DNA of 9,201 nucleotides. It comes from Deltaproteobacteria bacterium. Its GTDB lineage: Bacteria; Desulfobacterota; Syntrophia; Syntrophales; UBA2185. Each line of letters opens with the position of its first letter. The first letter of the stretch is position 1. The stretch spans positions 1 to 9,201 of the forward strand of contig JAPLJQ010000085.1 in the NCBI GenBank assembly GCA_026388495.1. The letters are read 5' to 3'. The position numbers and the translations under genes are program-made. Positions 1 to 6,420 of this stretch are shown one piece after another. Under the pieces are notes generated by a model, which saw only the letters and a program-made list of their open reading frames with translations, did no database searches and was not told the DNA's origin.

Positions 1-322
1 GCTGGGGATGGTTTTGGAGTTCGGAAAATACAGCATAGGCACCTTGCTTGAAATAGTGATCCGAACGGCCTTGCCGTGCGTATCCATCGCGGAACTTGGC
101 TATCATTTCAAAATAGCTAAGAACGATGTGGAGAAACGCGTATCCAGAGTGGGGAATGGCGCTGGCATCCACTTGACCTCTGGATTCTTGCGAGCCGTTG
201 ATGACCCTATTGGCAAGACCTAGTTGCCACCCGATTGTACGGTCCTCAAAGATCGAGATCTTGTCCTCTATGGTAAGAGGCCATCTGAAGTCAGTGTCTT
301 GGTAGTTTGGGGCTATCCACAT
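1..322 (-). CDS. Hypothetical protein, N-terminal part (runs off left edge)
   Basis: Reading the minus strand from an ATG at 322-320 gives 107 codons with no stop to the window edge. The protein begins MWIAPNYQDTDFRWPLTIED and continues with GWQLGLANRVING and a segment near residues 70-85 reading GYAFLHIVLSYFEMIAKFRD. An in-frame TGA lies 21 nt upstream of the ATG with no other start codon between them, which fixes the start. The Shine-Dalgarno is weak (GGTGAAA). The mix of aromatic, acidic and basic residues looks like a folded soluble protein rather than a chance frame; there is no signal peptide and no clear membrane helix. I do not recognise the family. It points the same way as the biosynthetic operon but is 365 nt beyond its last stop, so it is probably a separate transcription unit. 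A 71-codon plus-strand frame at 8-223 is its shadow. Confidence 0.6.
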   Translation of the reverse strand, partial: MWIAPNYQDTDFRWPLTIEDKISIFEDRTIGWQLGLANRVINGSQESRGQVDASAIPHSGYAFLHIVLSYFEMIAKFRDGYARQGRSDHYFKQGAYAVFSELQNHPQ

Positions 323-369
323 GGTTTCACCATTGCTCGTTCAAGCACAAGTGGCATAACATAGTGTAG

Positions 370-385
370 ACCGACTATCGTCGGT
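370..385. repeat. Perfect inverted repeat, ACCGAC-TATC-GTCGGT
   Basis: Two 6-bp arms separated by 4 nt, 48 nt upstream of the ATG of the left-edge minus-strand gene. The position suits an operator or a leader hairpin for that gene. No family of binding site is recognised. Confidence 0.4.
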
Positions 386-554
386 ATCCTATAACCGTTG
401 ACAGTTAAAAAATATTGCTAATCATTTACATAAGATACGTTAGATGTCAAAATAAAAAATATTGAGTTAGTTAATGCCGCGTGTGGTGATGCACGATGAA
501 GCTTTTGGATCATGCTCGGCACGGGCTAAAAAAAAGGGGTATGCCGGTGCACCG

Positions 555-573
555 TCATATGGTATCCATATGA
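555..573. repeat. Perfect inverted repeat, TCATATGG-TAT-CCATATGA
   Basis: Two 8-bp arms around a 3-nt centre. It lies about 115 nt beyond the stop of the PPTase gene. On the minus strand a T8 run (535-528) follows, but 19 nt after the hairpin, which is too far for a standard intrinsic terminator. It could be a protein-binding palindrome. Confidence 0.4.
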
Positions 574-592
574 AATCATTGAGTAATAAGAG

Positions 593-614
593 AAGGCAAA
601 AAAGTTTTGCCCTT
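593..614 (-). terminator. Possible weak terminator hairpin after the operon
   Basis: On the minus strand GGCAAAA and TTTTGCC form a perfect 7-bp stem with a 3-nt loop, about 75 nt after the PPTase stop. The sequence after it is only moderately T-rich, with no continuous T run, and the stem is AT-heavy. It is the best candidate for an end of the operon but is unconvincing as an intrinsic terminator. Confidence 0.25.
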
Positions 615-687
615 AGGAAGGGGAGGATTGAGGTAAAAGGAAATTTATGTAAAGTCTAATTGAATCTTGCCGTTGCATACTCCCCCT

Positions 688-1350
688 TCATATTGTGAAG
701 GCATAGGCCGTAAACAGGCCGTCATGGCTGAGACTGATGTCGGTTTTTCCTCGCCTGCCGTTTATATATACAAAAGGAGGCCCCAAACCCTTAAAACCCT
801 TCTCCCGTCTGATTTCAATGTCTTCAGGCGTTCCGTCTAAATATGTTAAGAGGCGTCGTTTAAGGGCTTTACGCACAAAAACTGACTCATAATCGGGCAT
901 GGCTTCAGAATCGGGACTGATGCGGTCTACATGCCAGACGACGGAATTCATTTCTTCCAATGAAGAGGTGGTTCCGACGCAGTGGACATAATCAGGGGTC
1001 ATGAAAATCCTGATGGATACTTTTTTATAAGGTGTATCAACGAACCCTGCGAGGGTGTTGTTTCCGGCAGGAAATCCACTTGATGTGGCGGATGTTGCCG
1101 CCGGACTCAGCTTTACTTCATAAAGCAGGGGCACGGAAGTGACAGAAGGATAACATTTGCTGATAACCTTGTATGCCGTTTCCTTCCCGGCCCACAGCGC
1201 CCACAGCATGGCATCCTGATGGGCGGCATCAGATATTAGCTTTTGTTCATCGGGGGTGAAAACGCGGTTAATGAATCGCGCATTCCGGCTTTTCCCCACA
1301 TTTTGTGGATCTCTGAGGTCCACAATATCGTTGCCGACTCGTAGTAAAAT
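688..1350 (-). CDS. 4'-phosphopantetheinyl transferase (Sfp/AcpS superfamily)
   Basis: Transfers the 4'-phosphopantetheine arm of CoA to the serine of an acyl carrier protein, presumably the ACP encoded two genes upstream. Family motifs are present in order (numbered from the start chosen here): VGNDIVDL at about 5-12 with the Mg-binding Asp, WALWAGKETAYK at about 50-61 with the conserved Glu and Lys, and a C-terminal DISLSHDG at about 204-211. At 220 residues it is longer than AcpS (about 126) and nearer Sfp-type size. No ATG, GTG or TTG lies just before VGNDIVDL. The sequence shows GGAGGAAGACT immediately followed by ATT (1350-1348), so ATT initiation is my preferred reading. The in-frame ATG at 1395 would add 15 residues, has no good Shine-Dalgarno, and overlaps plsC by 128 nt instead of 83. 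Last gene of the operon; its stop is TGA. Function is secure, the start is not. Confidence 0.85.
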   Translation of the reverse strand: MLLRVGNDIVDLRDPQNVGKSRNARFINRVFTPDEQKLISDAAHQDAMLWALWAGKETAYKVISKCYPSVTSVPLLYEVKLSPAATSATSSGFPAGNNTLAGFVDTPYKKVSIRIFMTPDYVHCVGTTSSLEEMNSVVWHVDRISPDSEAMPDYESVFVRKALKRRLLTYLDGTPEDIEIRREKGFKGLGPPFVYINGRRGKTDISLSHDGLFTAYAFTI

Positions 1351-2065
1351 AGTCTTCCTCCATGTGTGCCATGTGTTTGATGATCTGCCCCGCATAATCG
1401 CGTTGAGCCCTGAGCCCGTTCTGTTGAGTTAATTGGGGCTGGAATACTTCAATATTTACAGTAAAACGTTCACCGAACTTGGGAACAAAGCCATACGTAT
1501 GCTGGCCATCCCCGCGTTGATAGATGCACATAATCTTGCAGTTTTCGAAATCTTTAACGAAGCGGCCAACACCATAGGAAAAACTCTCGGTATTCACTCT
1601 ACCGGTCCGGGAGCGCCCTCCCTCCGGAAAAACCATTAAATGCTGTTTCCCTTCTAAAAGAGAGTTGCATGTGTCGAGGGTTTTTTTCATCTCTTCACGA
1701 TTGCCGCCGCGATTGATGGCGATGCACTTGGAAAGATAACAGAGAATTGCCAGGATGATACTCCGCTGAAAATTATTTCTTTCCGGCAAATTCCAGGGAA
1801 TCTCCCGATAATAAAGCATCTGACGGGACAAAGAGACCGTCGCATAGATAATAATTATGGAATCAACCATGGTAAGATGATTCGAGCATATGATCCATGG
1901 CCCATCATGATTTCTGAAATGACGAGAGCATTCCTGCCTGATCTTCCGTAAATTCCTCACCCGGTATCCCATCAACCGGATAGCTGCAAAATAGAGCGGG
2001 GCGAGTACAAAAACAGCAACCCGTCCCAGTATGTATTGCAACAGCAGTGATCCTTCCAGTCTCAC
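1268..2065 (-). CDS. PlsC-like lysophospholipid/acylglycerol-phosphate acyltransferase
   Basis: A member of the glycerolphosphate acyltransferase family, 265 residues, expected at the inner face of the cytoplasmic membrane. It shows the catalytic HX4D box as NHLTMVD (His63, Asp68) and the substrate-binding FPEGGRS at 146-152. An N-terminal hydrophobic stretch at about 7-33 would anchor it. It starts at GTG (2065-2063), supported by GGGAG 6 nt upstream; no better start exists. The ACP gene ends 14 nt before it. Its C-terminal 28 codons overlap the PPTase gene in another frame; the tail (RQRYCGPQRS onward) is basic and may be partly non-conserved. Linked to a dedicated ACP and condensing enzymes, it probably moves the finished acyl chain to a glycerolipid or another hydroxyl acceptor. 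The family alone does not tell whether the donor is acyl-ACP or acyl-CoA. Confidence 0.85.
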   Translation of the reverse strand: MRLEGSLLLQYILGRVAVFVLAPLYFAAIRLMGYRVRNLRKIRQECSRHFRNHDGPWIICSNHLTMVDSIIIIYATVSLSRQMLYYREIPWNLPERNNFQRSIILAILCYLSKCIAINRGGNREEMKKTLDTCNSLLEGKQHLMVFPEGGRSRTGRVNTESFSYGVGRFVKDFENCKIMCIYQRGDGQHTYGFVPKFGERFTVNIEVFQPQLTQQNGLRAQRDYAGQIIKHMAHMEEDYFTTSRQRYCGPQRSTKCGEKPECAIH

Positions 2066-2079
2066 TTTCGTCTCCCGTT

Positions 2080-2328
2080 TTAGCCCAGCTTGTTCTTTAT
2101 GATAGCGACGGCCTCGCCAATCGTTCCGATCTTATCCGCCTCTTCGTCCTCTATGGTAATTCCAAAGACGTCCTCACACTTGATAATGACATCCACCAGT
2201 CTCGCGGAATTGACCTTGAGGTCATTCAATATGTGGGTTTCCATCGTTGCCTTGTCCAAAATGCTCGGATCTTTTGTGTATGCCCTTAATATTTCTACCA
2301 TTTTGCTGAATATGCCTTGTTCGTCCAT
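2080..2328 (-). CDS. Acyl carrier protein, specialised, with an Asn-Ser-Ala attachment site
   Basis: An 82-residue acidic protein with the four-helix ACP pattern. The phosphopantetheine serine is Ser41 in DLKVNSARLVDVI, where housekeeping ACPs have Asp-Ser-Leu; here Asn40 precedes it and Ala42 follows. Helix II continues LVDVIIKCEDVFGI and the C-terminal helix ends AVAIIKNKLG, both typical of ACPs. The ATG at 2328-2326 has AGGAG 6 nt upstream. It sits 9 nt after the FabF-like gene and 14 nt before plsC. The departure from DSL suggests a carrier recognised by its own partner enzymes and modified by the PPTase of this operon rather than the general FAS ACP. It carries growing acyl chains in the cytoplasm. 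Family assignment is firm; specialisation is inference. Confidence 0.9.
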   Translation of the reverse strand: MDEQGIFSKMVEILRAYTKDPSILDKATMETHILNDLKVNSARLVDVIIKCEDVFGITIEDEEADKIGTIGEAVAIIKNKLG

Positions 2329-2337
2329 TTTTAACTC

Positions 2338-3618
2338 CTATTCCTCCCATTTTTTGAATATCAAACAACTGTTCACATCGCCGAAACCGAAACCAGCCTT
2401 GGCGATGGTTTTTAACTCGGGATAATCCATGCACTTCTGCGGGATTTTGTCTTTAAATTCTGTGATATCCGGATGAATATCCTCACAGTTGACGGATGGA
2501 TGAAGAAATCCTTTGTAAAGTTGCAGTGCGACGGCAACACACTCGATAGCCCCTGCGGCCCCCAGACAGTGACCAATCAGAGATTTTGTGGAGCTGATAT
2601 AGGGGAAATTCCCCGGGGTGCGTTCTAACGCCGCCGCCCAGTTTTTTACCTCCCCGGGATCAGCAAAGGTTGCCGTCAGATGGCCGTTGATGGCGTCGAT
2701 TTCTTCAGGTGATATGGCGGCATCGGATACGGCGGCTCGAATACAGCGTTTGACCCCTTCCGGATTCGGGGCCGTGATGGAACCGCCCATACGATGGCCG
2801 CCGCAATTCACGGCGCCTCCGAGCACTTCCGCGTAAATCCTTGCTCCGCGTTCCAAGGCTGATTCCAGATCTTCAATGACCAGGACTGCGGCCCCTGAAC
2901 CGGGCACAAAACCGCTCGCCGTGGCACTTAAAGGCCTTGAAGCCGCTTCCGGTTGGTCGTTGAATTTCCGGCAGATCACCCGCATGGCATCGAAGCCCGC
3001 CCAGATGTAGGGAGATGCTCCTTCAGATCCACCGGCCAGCACGCGTTTGGCCAGCCCCATGCGTATTCTCCACAATGCTTCAATAACCGCTTCATTCCCG
3101 GTGCTGCAGGCGGATGAATTTGAAGTTACCTGATTTCCCAGGGCCAGCAGACCGGCGATGCGGGCGCTGGTTCCGCTGTTCATGACCTGTTCGACAATCC
3201 TGCTGCCCATGCGGCGTACCTTGCCTTCATTGACCATGGGAACCACAGTCTTGGCAATGGTATCCATGCCGCCGACACCGGAACCGACAATCACACCTGT
3301 GTCCCAGTCCACGTGATCATCATCGGAGTCAGGCATGGTAAAACCGGCGTCGGTCCAGGCATCTACAGCTGAAACGGACGCATATCCAATGTTATCGTTG
3401 AGGGACAGAAGCTTTTCGTGATCAAAGTAACTGCTTCGAATTCTTTCAAAGTCCTGAGGGACGCCTCCGATCTGACAGGCAAAATTCAATTCCTGCAACT
3501 TGGGAATAAACCGTATCCCCGAGCGGCCTTCCCGCAGGGCCTCTTCAAATTGATTCAGGCCATGAGCATTTGGCGCCGTTACCCCCATTCCTGTTATAAC
3601 CACTCTTCTTTTTTGCAC
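2338..3618 (-). CDS. Beta-ketoacyl-ACP synthase II-type elongating condensing enzyme (FabF-like)
   Basis: Condenses acyl groups with malonyl-ACP to extend the chain by two carbons. The 426-residue protein is full length for KAS I/II. The N-terminus RRVVITGMGVTAP is typical. Catalytic Cys171 lies in NSSACSTG, His313 in NGHLTATFADPGE, Lys345 in STKSLIGH, and His350 in IGHCLGAAGA, so the Cys-His-His set is complete. The first His loop departs from the usual NAHGTSTPLND, which marks a divergent subfamily. FVPGSGAAVLV and GFGFGDVNSC are also conserved. It starts at GTG (3618-3616), backed by GGAGGG 10 nt upstream; any later start would remove the first beta strand. It lies 6 nt after the FabZ-like gene and 9 nt before the ACP gene. 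Together with the KAS III it gives the operon both an initiating and an elongating synthase. Chain-length preference cannot be read from the sequence. Confidence 0.92.
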   Translation of the reverse strand: MQKRRVVITGMGVTAPNAHGLNQFEEALREGRSGIRFIPKLQELNFACQIGGVPQDFERIRSSYFDHEKLLSLNDNIGYASVSAVDAWTDAGFTMPDSDDDHVDWDTGVIVGSGVGGMDTIAKTVVPMVNEGKVRRMGSRIVEQVMNSGTSARIAGLLALGNQVTSNSSACSTGNEAVIEALWRIRMGLAKRVLAGGSEGASPYIWAGFDAMRVICRKFNDQPEAASRPLSATASGFVPGSGAAVLVIEDLESALERGARIYAEVLGGAVNCGGHRMGGSITAPNPEGVKRCIRAAVSDAAISPEEIDAINGHLTATFADPGEVKNWAAALERTPGNFPYISSTKSLIGHCLGAAGAIECVAVALQLYKGFLHPSVNCEDIHPDITEFKDKIPQKCMDYPELKTIAKAGFGFGDVNSCLIFKKWEE

Positions 3619-3624
3619 GTTAAA

Positions 3625-4101
3625 TCAACCCTCCAAAAAAATTCCCCTACCGGCCAATGTGCCGATACTGACCGTTTCTCCGTTTTCCCTCTCCATGGTA
3701 ACCTTTGATTTGAGATTTCCCATGCGGAAATACATTTTTTGACCCCGGATGATAACCCGTTCGCCCGGTTGCACCATCCCGGTAAATTCCACACCCTCAA
3801 CCAGGGTAAACAGTGTAATCATGTCTTTTGTTGTTTCATCTGTTGCGCGAGCCTGCATCATCTTCAGATAAAGGCCGAAGGCAACCACTCCTGTTTGGGC
3901 CATGGTTTCGATAAGAATCACACCCGGTGTAATGGGCCTGCCGGGAAAATGTCCCTGATAGAAGTATTCATCCTTGCGATAGCGATAGCTTCCTACGATA
4001 TGTTCGTCATCAAGTTCCAGGATGTCGTCAATGAACCGAAAGGGATACCTTTGGGGGACGCTATCCCGTATCCGGTTCATCATTTCCCGATCAACCGCCA
4101 T
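3625..4101 (-). CDS. FabZ-like 3-hydroxyacyl-ACP dehydratase (hot-dog fold)
   Basis: Removes water from 3-hydroxyacyl-ACP to give trans-2-enoyl-ACP. The 158-residue protein has QRYPFRFIDDI at 17-27, catalytic His51 in QGHFPGRPITPGV and catalytic Glu65 in IETMAQ, the FabZ His/Glu arrangement. VEGVEFTGMVQPGE matches the later FabZ strand. It is a little longer than typical FabZ (about 145-150) because of a polar loop near 84-92. The ATG at 4101-4099 lies inside the end of the ketoreductase gene, an 11-nt overlap that suggests translational coupling; a GGGGGG run precedes it. It is one of two dehydratases in the operon, the other being FabA-like, so the two may act on different chain lengths or at different steps. 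Confidence 0.9.
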   Translation of the reverse strand: MAVDREMMNRIRDSVPQRYPFRFIDDILELDDEHIVGSYRYRKDEYFYQGHFPGRPITPGVILIETMAQTGVVAFGLYLKMMQARATDETTKDMITLFTLVEGVEFTGMVQPGERVIIRGQKMYFRMGNLKSKVTMERENGETVSIGTLAGRGIFLEG

Positions 4102-4819
4102 AAAGCCCCCCGTTTACATGGATGACGCTGCCGGTGATATAAGAACCCCGTGTGGCCAGAAAAGCCACCACGTCCGCCACTTCTTCAGGACGCCCCGTGC
4201 GGCCTAATGTAATATTGTCAAGAATCCTTGTACGAATCTCATCTGGAAGATCGTGCGTCATTTCCGTGTCGATAAAACCCGGAGCGACAGAGTTAACAAG
4301 GATATTCCGCCCCGCCAGTTCTTTAGACAGCGATTTCGTGAAGGCATCAAGGGCCGCTTTCTCCATGGTGTAAGGAATCTGCCCGACATTTCCCGTATGT
4401 CCTACAACACTGGATATATTGATGATACGACCGCTTCCCTGCCGGAGCATAAAGAGGCGGATCATGCGCTTTGTCAGGTACCAGATGCCGCGTGTCACGG
4501 CACGCTGGGCATCAAATTGTTCCAGCTTCATGCTGTTGATGTCGGCGTTCACCGAAGCCCCGGCGTTATTCACCAGGACGTCCACGCGCCCTGCCGTTTC
4601 TTTCACCTGATTCACCAGAAATTCAACCTGATTGATGTCGGAAAGATCCGCCCGGACCAGGAACCCACTCTCCATTCCCGATAGAACCTCTTTTGCGCGA
4701 TCTTCGCTGCTCCGATAGTGGATGCCCACCCTGAATCCTTCTTTGGCAAGGAGCCGGCAGCACGCCGCGCCGATCCCGGTTCCACCGCCGGTTACAACTG
4801 CAACAGGTTTTTCACTCAT
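4091..4819 (-). CDS. 3-oxoacyl-ACP reductase, FabG-like short-chain dehydrogenase
   Basis: Reduces the 3-keto group of the growing acyl-ACP with NAD(P)H. The 242-residue protein is normal FabG length. It has the Rossmann TGGGTGIG at 10-17, NNAG at 84-87, Ser137 in NISSVVG, and the Tyr150/Lys154 pair in PYTMEK. VAPGFIDTEMT and a C-terminal ITGSVIHVNGG also match FabG. The Asn of the usual Asn-Ser-Tyr-Lys tetrad, expected in the helix just before LTK, appears to be Val108 (AVTRGIWYLTK). Some SDRs work without it, but it is unusual for a FabG. The ATG at 4819-4817 has GGGGAA upstream and lies 13 nt after the FabA-like gene; the end overlaps the FabZ-like start by 11 nt. An SDR with another carbonyl substrate is possible, but the context favours the ketoacyl-ACP role. 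Confidence 0.9.
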   Translation of the reverse strand: MSEKPVAVVTGGGTGIGAACCRLLAKEGFRVGIHYRSSEDRAKEVLSGMESGFLVRADLSDINQVEFLVNQVKETAGRVDVLVNNAGASVNADINSMKLEQFDAQRAVTRGIWYLTKRMIRLFMLRQGSGRIINISSVVGHTGNVGQIPYTMEKAALDAFTKSLSKELAGRNILVNSVAPGFIDTEMTHDLPDEIRTRILDNITLGRTGRPEEVADVVAFLATRGSYITGSVIHVNGGLYGG

Positions 4820-4832
4820 AAACCATTCCCCA

Positions 4833-5423
4833 TCAGGATCTCATGATGCCGCCCACGGAGTGAACGGAACGTTTTGGGTAATCAGGATAGGAAATTCCCC
4901 TGAAAATACCCGTCCGTGCTTCTTTGACCTGGGCGATCAACTCGTTATCCACGTACACATCACCATCTGCAATCACCAGACTTGCTCCCGATTCCTTCAA
5001 CTGGGAATATCGCCTCACTTCAATTTCATAGCGGACGCACTTGTTGAAAGGCCTGATCTGGCCGTTGAATGATACCTCGCCGCAACCAAGGGCACGGCCT
5101 GCGCCCAGGGCTCCCCGCCAGACGCAATAAAAACCCAGGAGCTGCCAGACTGCATCTACACAGAGGCAACCCGGCTGCACGGGGTCTCCCGGCATATGAC
5201 ATTGAAAATACCAGGCGTCCATCCTGATGTCCTGTTCCGCACGGATCGATCCTCTCCTGCCGTCACTGGTGCATGAGAGAATACGGTCCACCATCAGAAG
5301 GGGGGGGGACGGGAGGCGGGCATCGAAATCCGCGGGCGGGTCTTCCACCAGACGTCCATAAGAAAATGCAACGAGATCTTCCAGTCCGAAATGCTGGCGT
5401 TCTCTAAATTCCGTGTACTTCAT
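4833..5423 (-). CDS. FabA-like 3-hydroxyacyl-ACP dehydratase/isomerase family protein
   Basis: A hot-dog dehydratase close to FabA. It matches the FabA pattern across LPSPPLLMVDRI at 37-48, WYFQCHMPGDPVQPGCL with catalytic His76, CVDAVWQLLGFY with catalytic Asp90, RALGCGEVSFNGQI and DGDVYVDNELI. FabA dehydrates 3-hydroxydecanoyl-ACP and can isomerise trans-2 to cis-3, the entry to anaerobic unsaturated fatty acids; whether this one isomerises cannot be seen. At 196 residues it is longer than FabA (about 172), mainly from an extra C-terminal tail of about 20 residues (GISYPDYPKRSVHSVGG). The ATG at 5423-5421 overlaps the KAS III stop as ATGA and has GAGG 7 nt upstream. Codons 39-42 contain a run of nine C residues on the coding strand. 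With FabG and the condensing enzymes it fits a line making an unsaturated chain. Confidence 0.9.
   Translation of the reverse strand: MKYTEFRERQHFGLEDLVAFSYGRLVEDPPADFDARLPSPPLLMVDRILSCTSDGRRGSIRAEQDIRMDAWYFQCHMPGDPVQPGCLCVDAVWQLLGFYCVWRGALGAGRALGCGEVSFNGQIRPFNKCVRYEIEVRRYSQLKESGASLVIADGDVYVDNELIAQVKEARTGIFRGISYPDYPKRSVHSVGGIMRS
5300..5308. repeat. Homopolymer tract, C9 on the coding (minus) strand
   Basis: Nine consecutive G on the plus strand lie inside codons 39-42 (Ser-Pro-Pro-Leu) of the FabA-like gene. In this assembly the reading frame is intact through the tract. A one-base slip would truncate the dehydratase before its catalytic His76. Confidence 0.9.
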
Positions 5424-6418
5424 GACGCTTCCTCATCCTGTATTTGAAGCATCATGTGCACCCAGGTAAATCCTGCCCCGACGATAGCTATAGCCACATG
5501 ATCGCCGGGACGCAGATCGTCCCAATGCTGGCTCAATACGGCAGGCGCTCCGGAGCAACCTGTATTGCCGAAATCCCTGACGGCTCGCCAGTGGTGGTGA
5601 TCGGGAATACCGGTGCGCTCGCAGACCGTCTTCAGCATGCTCGCATTGGCCTGATGGCCGACAAAGATAAAACGGTTGCCATTGATATTAAAAGTGTCTT
5701 GTAATATACGAATTGACTCAGTTGTCTTGCGGATGGCAAATCCCTGAACGACGCTTCCGTCCTGTCGGAAATAACCCATGCGGGGAATGCAGACCTTGTC
5801 CCAGGACGAAGGTTTTGAATCACAATAGCATGCTTTGAAGACCGCACGCGCTGGAAGCGTAGCGGATACGACGGCTGCGGCGCTCCCGTCGCCAAAAAGC
5901 ACGGCGGTATTTCTATCGGAATAATCTACGCAACGGGTCAGATTTTCCGGGTTGACAACTAATATGAAAGGGGGAAGCGCTTCCGGCTTCATCTGATCAA
6001 GAAGGTTGATCTGCATGCCGAAGCTGGTGCAGGCCGAATTGATGTCAAAGCACGGAACGTCGATACCAAGCTCGGCGGCAATGGTTGTCGCTTCCGCCGG
6101 TGAGAGGCTATCCGGGGCGGAACTGCCCGATATGACAAGCCCGATATCCTCCGGTGAAATTCCGGCCCGGTCAATGGCCATCAGCGCGGCTTCAGCGCCT
6201 GTCTGGGCGTTGTTATACAGACCGGCTCCGAAGGCCTCCCGTGGGTCTTTGTTTTTTGTTTCTTTGATATAATCTAAAGGAAGGACTGTGCGGCGCGTGT
6301 GGATGCCGACTCTTTCCATAATCCATTCCTCGGATGTTCCAATGTCCAATTCTTCCAATAACGGGTTTGTGATGACGTTTTCGGGGTAAAAGTGACCAAG
6401 ACCGTGAAGATAGAGCAT
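5420..6418 (-). CDS. Beta-ketoacyl-ACP synthase III-type initiating condensing enzyme (FabH-like)
   Basis: KAS III enzymes condense an acyl-CoA starter with malonyl-ACP; some relatives join longer acyl chains. The 332-residue protein has normal length and a complete Cys-His-Asn triad: Cys130 in NSACTSFGMQ, His255 in VGHQANASM, and Asn285 in DFGNTGCSGAP. The start region (ERVGIHTRRTV) and the C-terminal GAGFTW also match the family. GNTGCSGAP replaces the FabH GNTSAASIP, so it belongs to a specialised branch rather than housekeeping FabH. The ATG at 6418-6416 comes 2 nt after the acyl-CoA dehydrogenase stop; AAGGGAG lies about 11 nt upstream inside that gene. The end overlaps the FabA-like start by 4 nt. 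It probably chooses the starter unit for this pathway, possibly a product of the adjacent dehydrogenase. The starter is unknown. Confidence 0.9.
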   Translation of the reverse strand: MLYLHGLGHFYPENVITNPLLEELDIGTSEEWIMERVGIHTRRTVLPLDYIKETKNKDPREAFGAGLYNNAQTGAEAALMAIDRAGISPEDIGLVISGSSAPDSLSPAEATTIAAELGIDVPCFDINSACTSFGMQINLLDQMKPEALPPFILVVNPENLTRCVDYSDRNTAVLFGDGSAAAVVSATLPARAVFKACYCDSKPSSWDKVCIPRMGYFRQDGSVVQGFAIRKTTESIRILQDTFNINGNRFIFVGHQANASMLKTVCERTGIPDHHHWRAVRDFGNTGCSGAPAVLSQHWDDLRPGDHVAIAIVGAGFTWVHMMLQIQDEEAS

Positions 6419-6420
6419 TA

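Larger units (their letters stand above)
323..687. other. AT-rich intergenic region without a convincing gene
   Basis: This stretch between the PPTase stop and the start of the left-edge gene holds several short structures: perfect inverted repeats at 370-385 and 555-573, a hairpin at 595-611, a 12-bp direct repeat (TAAAAAATATTG) at 406-417 and 453-464, and an A8 run at 528-535. A TTGACA hexamer at 398-403 has no good -10 at 16-18 nt spacing. A 61-codon plus-strand frame at 474-659 has no Shine-Dalgarno and an A-rich, very basic composition, so I do not call it a gene. No promoter for the left-edge gene could be assigned with confidence. Confidence 0.6.

Noticed and set aside
474..659. 61-codon plus-strand ORF
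   Set aside because: No Shine-Dalgarno, very basic A-rich composition, lies in repeat-rich intergenic DNA, and contains the inverted repeats 555-573 and 595-611.
685..701. Hairpin CCTTCA/TGAAGG as operon terminator
   Set aside because: It contains the PPTase stop codon, the stem is only 6 bp, and the minus strand continues with G residues instead of a T run.
1351..1395. ATG at 1395 as start of the PPTase gene
   Set aside because: No ribosome-binding site, adds 15 residues before the conserved N-terminus, and extends the overlap with plsC to 128 nt. It remains possible if ATT is not used.
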